From: Anniella stebbinsi
Lineage: Eukaryota > Chordata > Lepidosauria > Squamata > Anniellidae
DNA: 64,000 nt
Reading direction: 5' to 3'
Assembly: GCA_029215795.1 (NCBI GenBank)
Contig: JARDYH010000039.1
Span: 1-64,000, forward strand
The position numbers were made by a program, and so were the translations under genes. How positions within the stretch are numbered: the first letter of the stretch is position 1; each line of letters opens with the position of its first letter. The notes beneath the pieces were generated by a model, which searched no databases, was not told the DNA's origin, and worked only from the letters and a program-made list of their open reading frames with translations. Below are positions 22,554 through 32,445 of the stretch, piece by piece.

Positions 22554-22873
22554 TAGGCTGACCAGATAAAATCCAGGTCAGGGCTCATGTAACTTTAACA
22601 GTTGTAGAGAAAAGGGAATTTCAGCCAGGGTCATTTGTATTCAATTAGTTCCTGGTGAAATTCCCTCTTCATCACAACAGTTAAAGGTGCAGGGGCCCTG
22701 CCTTCTTTTGTATATGGTCACTCTAGTATAGTGCCTGCAACTTTAACTGTTGTGATGAAGAGGGAATTTCACCAGGAACTAATTGCATACAAATGACATT
22801 GGCTGAAATTCCCTTTTCTCTACAACTGTTAAAGTTACATGAGCCGTGACCTTGATTTTATCTGGTCAGCCTA
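22554..22873. mobile_element. TAGGSTGACC foldback element, full copy
   Basis: 320 bp, exact TSD GGTCTGCC at 22546-22553 and 22874-22881. Both termini are of the 'gataaaatccaggtc' type instead of 'atgaaaaggaggac', so the two ends match each other. Confidence 0.95.
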
Positions 22874-25524
22874 GGTCTGCCGGCTGGACTTGTTGTCACT
22901 CCAGCAGTCATTTCCCCCTCAAAAGTTGCTAACTTGGGGAGGGGCCACGTGGCTTCCTTCCCAGAGGGCTTAAGATTTGCTGACCCTTTAGTAGATTTGA
23001 TCTGTTACTAACTCCAGCAGGGTTGTTTTGAAGCTCTTCCCTTTGCTGCAGCGTCTTACAAGGCATGCTGTTCAGGGAACGATCCTGCAAAGGTCTCCGC
23101 CACAGGGTATTATGACCAAGGCCGAGAATGTAATATTTTTTGAAGGACTGGGTTGATCTGCCATTAGAAGTTGACAGCTTTTGAAATTTACCAGTTTGCC
23201 TTACCCTGGTTACTGGTTTATGTGAGAGCAGCGTGCTAATTCCATTTTATTATTCCCTCCCCCCCACCTCCCAGTCACATTCATCTCTCTAACAAGAGAA
23301 ACGGAGTCTTCATTGCCTTGAAGTGAGACTGTGTGGAAAATGCTGTTACTTCTTTATTAACCATGCTTTCGTAAGGGCATTTACTCAAAAGTAAGTCACG
23401 TTGCGTTCAGTGGGGTTTATTCCCAGTAAGGGTGTTACCGATTTTTAAATAACATATTTGTTCAATTTTCTCAAGTCTTCGATTACTTAGTTTTCCTGTT
23501 TTTTTGCTACCTTGGCAGCCCTAAGCTGGAAATCACAGAAGAAAGATCCATGCACACTGGGAAACGCAGATTTTAAGCTGAGTCGCTGCAAGCATCTTCC
23601 ATGAATTAGCACCGCCTGCCTGAATAAATAGTTTTGATATCTGCAGTTCAAGCTAGCTGTATTCCTGAGATTATGGGCTGTATTGTGCAGTGGGGAGAAT
23701 CCTCTGAAACCTGACAGAGGAATCTTGCACCAGCGGAACTTCTAGTGGAGCAATGTTCCTCTTCCTGGTTTGGGGTGATGCCTCCTTGCACTGCTGCCCC
23801 ACCGCTGGACAGGGGCTGGGGCTGTGCAGGGGAAGGAGAGAAAGAGAAAGATTGAGCTGCCTTCCACTCTCAAAACAACTTGATCAGAATAAGATTTCTC
23901 AAGGAAGGGGAAGAGCAGGGCATGGCATAGGGATTGTTGTTGTTATATTAAACTAAAAATGTCCGCCACTGTTGGGTGCAGCCCTTTTGGAGCTCAATGA
24001 ACTCCAATGACGCCCCTGGCTCAGCTTCCCTTCATGAGCTGAGTTGGGGGGGGGGGAGGGTTGTTCCCAAAATCCAGGAACTTTCCCCTCTTTTGTGGAA
24101 CTACATTTCCCCACAAATGATGGCCACAATTTTCAGAACAATGTAATTCTGCAAAAGGGGGGACGTTCCCACCACCTCCGCCGCTCATACCCCTTGCGTT
24201 CTCGTCGCTGATGCTGATGCCAGCAGGGAGAGCATGGGGGTTGCACATGGGGAAAGTCCATGAGCTGGCCCAACTGGCACAGGTTAAGTCGGGCCTGCTC
24301 ATGGACAAAGTGAGCCAGACTCCAGGGGACTGAGCTGACTTGACCTGCTGTACAGATTCCTCTGACATCTCTATGTTAAAACAACCATAAAGCTAAAAAT
24401 GGAGAGATGTGGCAACAGATTAGTTTTGTTTATGGCTTAGAGGAGGACTCCAAGATGGAGAAGACATCATCCATTGAACCATTGCCTGTTCCACTGGGAT
24501 CTTCCAGGCCAGAGAATGTGGCTTTATCAAACGTTGAGGCTCTCCCCCATGCCCCTGACGGAGACCTCACCACACCCATTCTGGAGGAGCCTGTAGCTGC
24601 AAAATCAAGCAGTGGCCCTTTAAGGGGTGGATGGCTCCTCAACAAGGCTGGGGTTAATGACAGACCCAGGTGAGTAAGCCTTCCTAAAGTCTCAGAAGAC
24701 CTCTGCATGTTGCTGAGACAACAGTTCTTCCTGAGAGAAGTCCAACCGGCATAGATCTGTCCAGAGTCCTGACAGACTCTGCCTGGTCTGACGTTGCTGG
24801 TTATCCTACATAGCAAAACTTGGCTCTGTCTGCTTCATTGGACATGTCTCTTCCCCGCCCTGCTTGTAAGTATAGTTGCTTCAGATTGCCCCCCCCCCCC
24901 CCGGAGATCTTGGGCTGAGCTAGACGGGACACACTAGAATTCCAGGGAAACTGAGACCTGACCTAGTTTCCATTTAAATTCTTCCTTTTAAACTTCTCCA
25001 AATCAAAATCTGGCGAAAGGTGGCCCAGCAGCATGAGTCCACAGGGTGTGTACAATTGCTTATCTGCTGCTGAGCTAAGACCATTGCTGTTAAATGCCAG
25101 TCCCGAAAAGACTTGTTACGGAGCTTCCCTGTTGGGGAAGAAAAATCAAGTGAGCTGCTTTCTCTAATCTCTTAATTGCAATCCTTTTAAGTTCGGTACT
25201 TCGCCCTCCTTCTCTTTGGAAGGTGCTATTTTCGAGTCACCACCATTCCTGTTAATGTTTCATTAGCACAGTGTCTTTTACGTTTTAACATTGCTCCCTG
25301 GGACTCCAGTAGTTTGCAATTATGGCTTGAAAAGTTACAGATCTCTGAACAAAAGATACTTTAGGAGCAGCAGATCCCCCGTAGCAGTGGGAGGCCTCAG
25401 CTCCATGCCTGCTGCTGTCGTACTGCAAATTCATTAAGAGCCAAAGAAGCCGAGGGGAATGTGGGGATTTGTTAAGCTCCAGTCCTTTTCAAGAAAGGCA
25501 TCAGGCCCAGGGATGTACTGATTC

Positions 25525-25677
25525 GGGCTGTGCATGGACCACCACCCCAACCCACTTCGGACTGCTCTGACCTGCTTTGGACCACCCCAGACCCATTCCG
25601 GATTTGGACCAAAGTAGTCCAAAGCACTCTGCTTCGGTTTGGAATTCGGATCCGGAACTGAGGTGGTGCACAGCCTA
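25525..25677. mobile_element. Short element with GGGCTGTGCA termini
   Basis: Begins 'gggctgtgcatgg' and ends 'ggtgcacagccta', termini like those of 11204-12015. Internal inverted words 'ggaccaaagtagtccaaa' and 'ccggatttgg'. About 150 bp, no TSD seen. Confidence 0.6.
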
Positions 25678-25679
25678 CC

Positions 25680-26096
25680 CAGTTACTACGTTCAACATCC
25701 AAGGCCTTCCTCTGGGCGCCTACTCCGAGGGAAGCTCGGAGGTTGGCAACAAGGGAGAGGGCCTTCTAAGTGGTGGCCCCCCAATTTTGGAACAATCTCC
25801 CCAACGAGACTTGCCTGGTGCCAATATTGTTATCTTTTCGGCACCTGGTCAAGACTTTCCTCTTCTCCCAGGCATTTAACAGCATATACTGAGTTTTTAA
25901 TTGATCCCAGAACTATATTTAGGCCTGGCTGAGAATTCGCAGCTATTTTAAATGAATACTTTTTATATGTTGTCTATTTCTATGATTTTAAATTTTGTAT
26001 ATCAATTTTTAATGTCCAAAGTTTTAATTTTTGTAAACCGCCCAGAGAGCTTCGGCTATGGGGTGGTATATAAATGTAATAAATAAAATAAATATG
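25680..26096 (+). mobile_element. L2-type LINE 3' end
   Basis: C-terminal L2 text ('gttatcttttcggcacctgg', 'ctcttctcccaggcattt') and the terminal 'cgcccagagagcttcggcta' and 'gtataaatgtaataaataaa'-like tail. 5'-truncated. Confidence 0.88.
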
Positions 26097-26192
26097 GATC
26101 ATCCAGTACTGTTCCACAAATGATTCCCCCTACCCTGAGAGAGAGTAGCTTGCTGAATGCCACCTTATAAATTTGTAATAATTTCTAGAGGG

Positions 26193-26305
26193 GTCTGTTG
26201 CAGCAAAAACACCCAAGAGCCTTGTGGCACCTGAAAGACCAACACGAAAGCTTTTGAGGCCTATAGGCTGCTTCATCAGATGCATGGAGTATTATGGAGA
26301 ATTTC
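26193..26305 (-). mobile_element. Penelope-like 3' remnant with hammerhead-like core
   Basis: On the minus strand: CTGATGA, a stem made by 'gcagcc' and 'ggcctc' around 'tata', then AAAAGC, 'gttggtctttcaggtgccac' and 'tttttgctgcaacagac'. This is the terminal text of a reptile Penelope-like repeat in which a hammerhead ribozyme is expected. The core GAAA reads AAAA here, so this copy is probably dead. Confidence 0.55.
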
Positions 26306-26608
26306 AGGTTGATATACGATAGATATGGTGGGGATGAGAAGGAAATTAAATGAAAGAAGTAGAAATCACAGTATTAACTGGGTTAGGCCGCTAAGCAGCT
26401 AATGGTTAGTGAGTGTGTTTAAATCGTGGTTATGTTAGGCTGACCAGATAAAATCCAGGTCAGGGCTCATGTAACTTTAACAGTTGTAGAGAAAAGGGAA
26501 CTTCAGCCGGTGTCATTTGTATGCAATTAGTTCGTGGTGAAATTCCCTCTTCATCACAACTGTTAAAGTTGCAGGGGCCCTGCCTTCTTTTGTATATGGT
26601 CACTCTAA

Positions 26609-26965
26609 TAGGTTGACCATCCGCCCGGATTTGTCTGGACATCATCACCCGACGCGCTACTGAGAGGCAGGCCAGGAAGCCTGTTTCTCAGTAGATTCCG
26701 AGCACCGGAGGGAAGCAGACGCCCCAGCCAGTAAGGAGCGCGGGGCGGGCGCCGCGGGGGGGCGGGCGGCGCGGCGCGGGGGGGCGGCGCGGGGGGGGCG
26801 GCACGGCGCGGGGGGGACGGGGCGGGGCGGGCAGCAGCGCGAGGCATGCGGGCGGGGGGGCGGCACGGGGCGGGGCGGCGCAGGCGCGCGGTGTGGGGGT
26901 TGTTTTGGGTGGATGGGGTGGCGGGGGGCGTCCGGGATTTTGATCCTCAAAATCTGGTCACCCTA
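26609..26965. mobile_element. GC-rich TIR element (TAGGTTGACC terminus)
   Basis: Exact TSD CACTCTAA at 26601-26608 and 26966-26973. Left text 'taggttgaccatccgcccgg', right end TGGTCACCCTA. Positions 26740-26900 are almost pure G and C with long G-runs. Its 26650-26735 segment matches 52640-52710, so the two elements share cargo. The TSD spans the foldback/LINE junction, so this insertion came after the LINE. Confidence 0.93.
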
Positions 26966-26973
26966 CACTCTAA

Positions 26974-28088
26974 CAACAACAACAACAACAACAAACTTTA
27001 TTTAAGTCCATAGACCATTTCCTATACAGCATATATTACAATTTTACAACAGCAAGAGTTACAATGATCTGAGAGTTTAGTATTTAAGCTAGAATTCATG
27101 TACAGTTCCATTGGAGATAAAGAAGCCCATGTATTCTATTAGTGATGTATTTTTATCTTTTATTCACTTACTACTAAATTATTCATTCATTTGGGCTCTA
27201 CATCTGATAGCAGATTGAGAAACTTTGCAACCTGAATAGAGATATGCTTGTTGTACCCTTGAAGTAGAGCAATAGCCAATTTGTCCTGCGATCTGCCAGG
27301 AAATTTCTGTGTAATTGCCAAATGAGCGATCTTCTAACATCATTATAAAAACTACAATTAAACAGGACACGCACAACTGTTTCTACCTCCATATTATTAC
27401 ATGGGCAGTACCTTTCCTCAGCAGGGACTTTCTTGTATTGTATACGTTTGGAGGGGAGGACGTTAAATCTTCCTAACATAAATGCTCTCCTATATTTAGG
27501 AACAGAGAACCAAGACAGGTAGGCCATACCATCTGCAGACATATGGTCCAATAGCCCTAAGGATAAGGGAGAACATGGGCCGCGGGCAGAGGCACTCATC
27601 ACCTGGCAGTCTATATCCATTAGTCTCTGTTTCAAGGTATATTTAGCACCTTCTAGATCTTTATAGAGTAGACTGGGGATTGATAATCCCAAGGAGTTTA
27701 TTTTATACGCTAGTGCCTTCGTCCAGGGGGATACATACGAGTCCAATAGGACCTGAGAGACCAAGGCATCTGGGGTAATGTGATCACTGGGACACATTAC
27801 CCCAGATTATTATTTAACTCCTCAGTTTCTTTTGGATCAACATCAGGCCACACCGACACTTCTGGATCTATAGTGAGGGTTCTTTCAGTTTCATTAGTTT
27901 TGGAGGGTAATTCAGTGAAATGTTCAACCCAACTTGAGGCTGATACACAACATTCGGGTTCCCTTACACTTTTAATAGTCAGTCCAGTCACCACTTTCCA
28001 GAAGGTTCTGGTATTGTTTGACTTAGTGGCACCAGCCAGAAGTTGCCACTTTTCCATATCTGCCTTTTGTTTTTTCTTACTTATTAGT
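26974..28088 (-). mobile_element. LINE fragment with internal deletion of the RT region
   Basis: The minus strand carries a pre-RT piece (28057-27797: WVEHFTELP, PDVDPKETEELN) and a C-terminal piece (27797-27198: GMAYLSWFSVPKYRRAFMLG, CPCNNMEVETV). The whole reverse-transcriptase catalytic region between them is missing. The 3' tail is a (TTG)n run, seen as 'caacaacaac' at 26974. The second piece stays open for 199 codons. Clade not assigned. Confidence 0.75.
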
Positions 28089-28309
28089 TTCCCTCTTCAT
28101 CACAACAGTTAAAGTTGCAGGGGCCCTGCCTTCTTTTGTATATGGTCACTCTAGTATAGTGCCTGCACCTTTAACTGTTGTGATGAAGAGGGAATTTCAC
28201 CAGGAACTAATGGCATACAAATGACACTGGCTGAAATTCCCTTTTCTCTACAACTGTTAAAGTTACATGAGCCCTGAACTGGATTTTATCTGGTCACCCT
28301 AGGTTATGT

Positions 28310-28790
28310 AGCCACCATGGTTAGGAATGGTTCACATGATGTGCTAAGTCAATCAATCAATCAATGAATCAGTCAATTATTTATTTATTACGGTCAGAGA
28401 CCAGCAAAGTCAATATAAAACATACAAAAGATAGTTAAAAAGTGACATGAAAATAAGATACAGCTTTGTAGACTTCCTTCTCTCAAGAGGATTGTAACAT
28501 TTCTTTCCTAATTTGCATTGAGGTCATAAAAAACTTAAGAGACCCTTTCAGTAATACAGGAGGAGGACACAACCCTTAAACAAATTAATACCAAAGTTGT
28601 GGGGTTACTTCCAGAAGAGGCTCTTAATAATGGAAAGATTAGCTTGTTTCTGCATTCCTTGTACATGTTGCAATGCAAAAGGGCATGTTGATGTGCTAAG
28701 TCATGGTTCACATGACATGCTAAGCCATCATGCTTAGCTCACAGTGCTTAACCACCATGGCTTAGCGGATCGTCTGAACATGGCCGACGT
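28310..28790. mobile_element. 'ccatggttaagca' foldback element interrupted by a LINE
   Basis: Words 'ggttcacatgat', 'tgctaagtca', 'catgctaagccatcatgctt' and 'ccaccatggcttagcgg' form an inverted-repeat element. It is broken at 28352-28688 by an A/T-rich insert. Confidence 0.6.
28352..28688 (-). mobile_element. LINE 3' fragment with 15-bp TSD
   Basis: Starts with an (AATC)n tail in minus orientation followed by 'tttatttattacggtcagag'. Exact 15-bp TSD at 28337-28351 and 28689-28703 (tgatgtgctaagtca). Mode of insertion fits target-primed reverse transcription. Confidence 0.8.
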
Positions 28791-29091
28791 GTGATAAAAA
28801 TCCTTTATCCCAATTCAAGCCTCTGACCATAGAATTAAACCTGCCGATGAATTCTCGCCTCAACTCAGTCTCCCTTTCTCTGATCTCCCTTTGAAGTTCC
28901 TCTGCTCCACAACGGCCACTTTAAGGCCTGTGACAAAGTGTCCTGGGCGCCAGAAATATTCTCCCGCTGGTTTCTGAATGTTGCCATTTCTGATGACAGA
29001 TCTGTGTCCATTTATTCTTTCCCGGGGAGGCTATCCTGTTTGCCCTAGCTAGAATACAGACGGGCATTGGTGACGGGAGGTGGCATGTATC

Positions 29092-30019
29092 TAGGGTGAC
29101 CAGATCGCCCTGGATTTCCCGGTCCTAACGGGGAAAACTGGGGCAATCCGGGCCGACAGGGGGACTGCGGGGGCAAACAGGGGAAAGGATCAGCTCTCCT
29201 CCCGCCCTTAAATGCCCACGCTGCTCCCTTGCCTCTGCAAGAAACAAGTGCTCAGCATTAGGGAGCATCAACAAATTCCTTGTCTGGTGGCTAAAGCTCA
29301 CTGCTTTAGCCACCAGACAAGGAATTTGTTGACGCTCCCTAATGCTGAGAACTTCTTTCCTGCCTGCTGCTCCCGCCTCTGCAAGAAAGAAGTGCTTAGT
29401 GTTTGGGAGCGTCAACAAATTCCTTGTCTGGGGGCTAACTGCTTTAGCCACCAGACAAGGAATTTGTTGACGCTCCCTAACACTGAGCACTTCTTTCCTG
29501 CCAGCGCTGCTCCCCAGCCTCAGCAGGAAACAAGTGCTCAGCATTAGGGAGTGTCAACAAATTCCTTGTCTGGTGGCTAACTGCTTTAGCCACCAGAAAA
29601 GGAATTTGTTGACGCTCCCTAATGCTGAGCACTTGTTTCCTGCGGAGGCCGGGGAGCAGCGCAGGCATTTTAAAGCAGGCTCTTCCTGCTCCTTTGCGTG
29701 CTGCTGCTGTTTCTCAGGTACCTCCAGGGAGCCCAGGAGCAGGGCAAGAAGGGTGAGGGGGCTGCAGGGGGTCATGCGGCAGTGGAGGAGATCGGCGGTG
29801 GCAGCGGAGGACCTGGTAGATCCGGGCTGGGTTTTTTGGGGAGGCAGGTGGCTTGGTGGGGGGGGGGGTTGTTTCTGGTGGAGGGTGGCAGGAGTGTCTG
29901 TTGGCCGCATGGCAGGCGGCCTTTTTAATTTTTTTATTTTATGTTCGGGGGGGCTGCTTTGGTGGGGGGGGGGGGGCATTTTGGACCTGGATTTTGCTTT
30001 CCAAAATCTGGTCACCCTA
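29092..30019. mobile_element. TAGGGTGACCAG element carrying three tandem hairpins
   Basis: TAGGGTGACCAGAT to ATCTGGTCACCCTA-like ends, with ATGTATC directly on both sides (29085-29091, 30020-30026). Interior: three roughly 120-bp hairpins in tandem (29239-29361, 29381-29501, 29522-29643), then a G-rich segment. No transposase. Confidence 0.88.
29239..29643. repeat. Three tandem near-perfect hairpins
   Basis: Each unit has arms containing 'tcaacaaattccttgtctgg' and its complement 'caaggaatttgttgacgctc', with loops of only 2-7 nt around 'gctaa..ctgctttagc'. The units differ from one another by a few bases. Apparent open frames here are produced by the repeat. Confidence 0.92.
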
Positions 30020-31019
30020 ATGTATCACATTGGAAGATGAGCCCCCAATGTTGTGGGGAGACTTGATTAGATCCTATACCACTGCTCCCAGAGTAGAGAT
30101 GTGTGTGGGGGGGAGCTGGCATCTGGGTTTGTTGCTGCATCAGGTCTGTTTGCATCCTTGGTATGTGGTCCCCATAGCACCAAAAGACTCCTGGCTGGTA
30201 TTGAGTTCGACTGGCCGATACTGAGACCACTTCGGAGTAGGTGCCTTGGCTTGCAGGCATTGAACGTGCTCCCGCGAGGGCTAAAAGTGGGGAAGGGGAC
30301 ATGGGCAAGCACACCAGCCCCCCCAGTGTCCCCCCCCTCTCAGTCTTCGGCCTTCTGGCCTTGAACAAACAGGAATTCAGGGGCTTCTACGCGATGGAAC
30401 GTGAGCAGAATTCCCCATGAGATTGGGAAACCCCAATAAAGCAGGCGTTCCCATTGCACAGAGACTTCCGCTGAGCCCCCTCCCCTTCAGACCTTTCCCC
30501 CTCGATGCAGGAGGGCCAGGGACTGAGTGGGTGGGGACATTGGGGGTTGGGCTCACAAGTGGGGCAACATCCCCTCCTGTGTTGAGGCCTCACGGACGGA
30601 GGCCAAATTCCTGCACGGGGCTGTGGAGGAGAAGGCTGCCAAGGGCTGTAAGTCATGATGGGCCTAAGGCAGGCAGAGGCCAGCATGCCACGGAATACCA
30701 GAAGCTGTGGATCGTGAGTGCAGACCCTCAGGCAAAACCGGGCCTCCTGGGTTCCCCCTTTCTCCCGACGGCTGACTGTTTGGGGGGTCCCGTCTTTTGC
30801 ACTGTTTCTTCCATTCTAAAAGCGTGAAGTGCCTCTCTGATGTCTCAGGGACTGGCAGGAAGCGCTTCAAGCTAAAATAGCCTGGCGTTCTGGCCATTTG
30901 GGCCCCGCCCCTTTTGCCCTTGGCCCCACCCACCACTGGAATGCCACTCCCCAAAGCTTCTCTGAAATAGAACATAGTCCTTGGGCTGGAAGAGACTCAT
31001 CAGCCCTGGAGACGATACA

Positions 31020-31196
31020 CAGGCCCCGTTCAGAAGACACCTTAAACCACGGCTTTAACCACAGTAGATAAACCGGAAAGTCGGTCCGTGTTCAGAAGAC
31101 ACCTTAAACCACGGCTTTAACCATGGTGAATAAGGCTTTTTGCCTTAGTCACTGTGGCTAAAGCCATGGTTTAAGGTGTCTTCTGAACGGGGCCAC
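31020..31196. mobile_element. 'ccccgttcagaagac' foldback element, duplicated end
   Basis: The terminal block 'gttcagaagacaccttaaac' occurs at 31028 and again at about 31090, and inverted at about 31170 ('aaggtgtcttctgaacgggg'). One arm has therefore been duplicated in tandem. Confidence 0.75.
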
Positions 31197-31214
31197 AGTA
31201 GGACAGCCTGGTTA

Positions 31215-31295
31215 GACTCTGTGGGAAAGCGCATGCTGGACTAGATGGACCATTGGTCTGATCCAACAACCGGGCTGCTCCTCTGATGTTCATGG
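31215..31295 (+). mobile_element. CR1-like LINE 3' fragment
   Basis: 'tgctggactagatggaccat', 'ggtctgatccaaca' and 'tcctctgatgttc' match the CR1 tail at 1845-1875. Confidence 0.6.
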
Positions 31296-31349
31296 ACCCG
31301 GCCTGGCCAGTTAGAATGGCATCTCCTGGTCACTGAATACCTGGTAAGG

Positions 31350-31850
31350 TGGCTCATTATTTCTATTCTTATTTATTTCATTTCTATACCACCCAACAGC
31401 CAGATCTCTTTGGGCAATTTACAGCAAATCATAAGATAATAAAATGCAATATAAAAATACAACATAAAAATGTACATATACAAAATTTAAAACAATTTAG
31501 ACAGCTCAAAACAGTTTCAATAAAATACTAAACCCATTTAGATGACTGGTATAAATACCCCATCATATGCCACTAAATGCCATTAAATGCCTGGGGTCAA
31601 GGGCAGTCTTAACCTGACGCCAAAAACATAACAGTGTTGGCGCCAGGCAGGCCTCAGGGGGGAGCTCATTCCACAGTTGAGGGGCCACCACTGAGGAGGC
31701 CCTCTTGTCATCACCCTCGGAGGAGGCCCTCAGAAGGGTTCCCCCCCCCAATGATGATCGCAGCGTCTGGGTATGTTCAGGTCAGGAGAGGTATTCCTTC
31801 AGGTATTGCGGTTCCAAGCCTCATGTGTCAGCCAGGTGCTGAATGCCAGC
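31350..31850 (-). mobile_element. L2-type LINE 3' end
   Basis: 'atttctataccacccaacag' and then 'cttaacctgacgcc', 'ccaggcaggcctcagggggg' and 'ctcattccacagttgagggg', the inverse of the L2 C terminus (minus strand VVAPQLWNELPPEACLAPTL). Confidence 0.85.
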
Positions 31851-31989
31851 TCTTTCATGCCGTAAGGAATCCATTTCCTCCTTTCCGGTTGCCACTCAAA
31901 ATGGCAAGAGGTTATTGTAGAGCTCTCCATCACACAGGAAGCGTGGGTTGGCCTGTCGCGTGTTCGCCGCGTCTCTCAGATCTGCATCA

Positions 31990-32400
31990 GTCAGAAATGT
32001 GAAGGTGTTTTTTTTTAAAGCTTCTTTGAATCGAGGCAGAAATGTAAACTTTGTTGGAAACTTCAACGCCTTGTTTCTCAATCCACCCACCATCTGTGCC
32101 AACAGACTGGGTGCATTTATTATAATAGGCTGGACGCGCTTAGCGCTGCGGAACAACGGCAGTTGGCCTGGATCCCTCGGCGGGCCCAATGTGTCCCACT
32201 TTGGATGACAGTGCGCCCGGGACTCGCAGCAGACGCTGCTTGGCAGGCGAAACATCTTGCAGGATTAATTGGCAGGGATGGGAAATGAGGCGCATGGCTT
32301 TGAAACAAGCTCCAGGAGGGAGACCAATGCTCAGAAGGAAGGCAGCGAGTCGACAAAGGGAGGCAAAGCTTTCCATGTGGGCTTCCTGTTCTGACTCTCC
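31990..32400. other. Repeat-poor segment, candidate intronic regulatory DNA
   Basis: Unique-looking text, e.g. 'catttattataataggctgg', 'cgcttagcgctgcgg' and 'gcaggattaattggcaggga'. Open frames on both strands are short and without family resemblance. Confidence 0.25.
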
Positions 32401-32407
32401 ACCGATG

Positions 32408-32410
<3 letters not shown>

Positions 32411-32444
<34 letters not shown>
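32411..32444 (+). repeat. (ATT)n microsatellite
   Basis: About 11 units; produces spurious poly-Ile and poly-Asn frames. Confidence 0.95.

Positions 32445-32445
<1 letters not shown>

Larger units (their letters stand above)
26436..28301. mobile_element. TAGGSTGACC foldback element split by a LINE
   Basis: Left end TAGGCTGACCAG at 26436, right end TGGTCACCCTA at 28301, exact TSD GGTTATGT at 26428-26435 and 28302-28309. Own sequence is 26436-26607 plus 28154-28301, giving 320 bp, the normal family length. Between them sit a LINE fragment, a second TIR element and a 65-bp duplication. Confidence 0.92.

Noticed and set aside
24407..24673. An 88-codon frame ending near a GTGAGT-like donor, considered as an exon.
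   Set aside because: No family resemblance and no frame link to the PDE2A exons; the donor-like word alone is weak.
27198..27797. A 199-codon minus-strand frame with a Cys-rich motif, possibly a host gene.
   Set aside because: It is the C-terminal part of a LINE ORF, has a LINE tail, lacks splice sites and is flanked by a target duplication.
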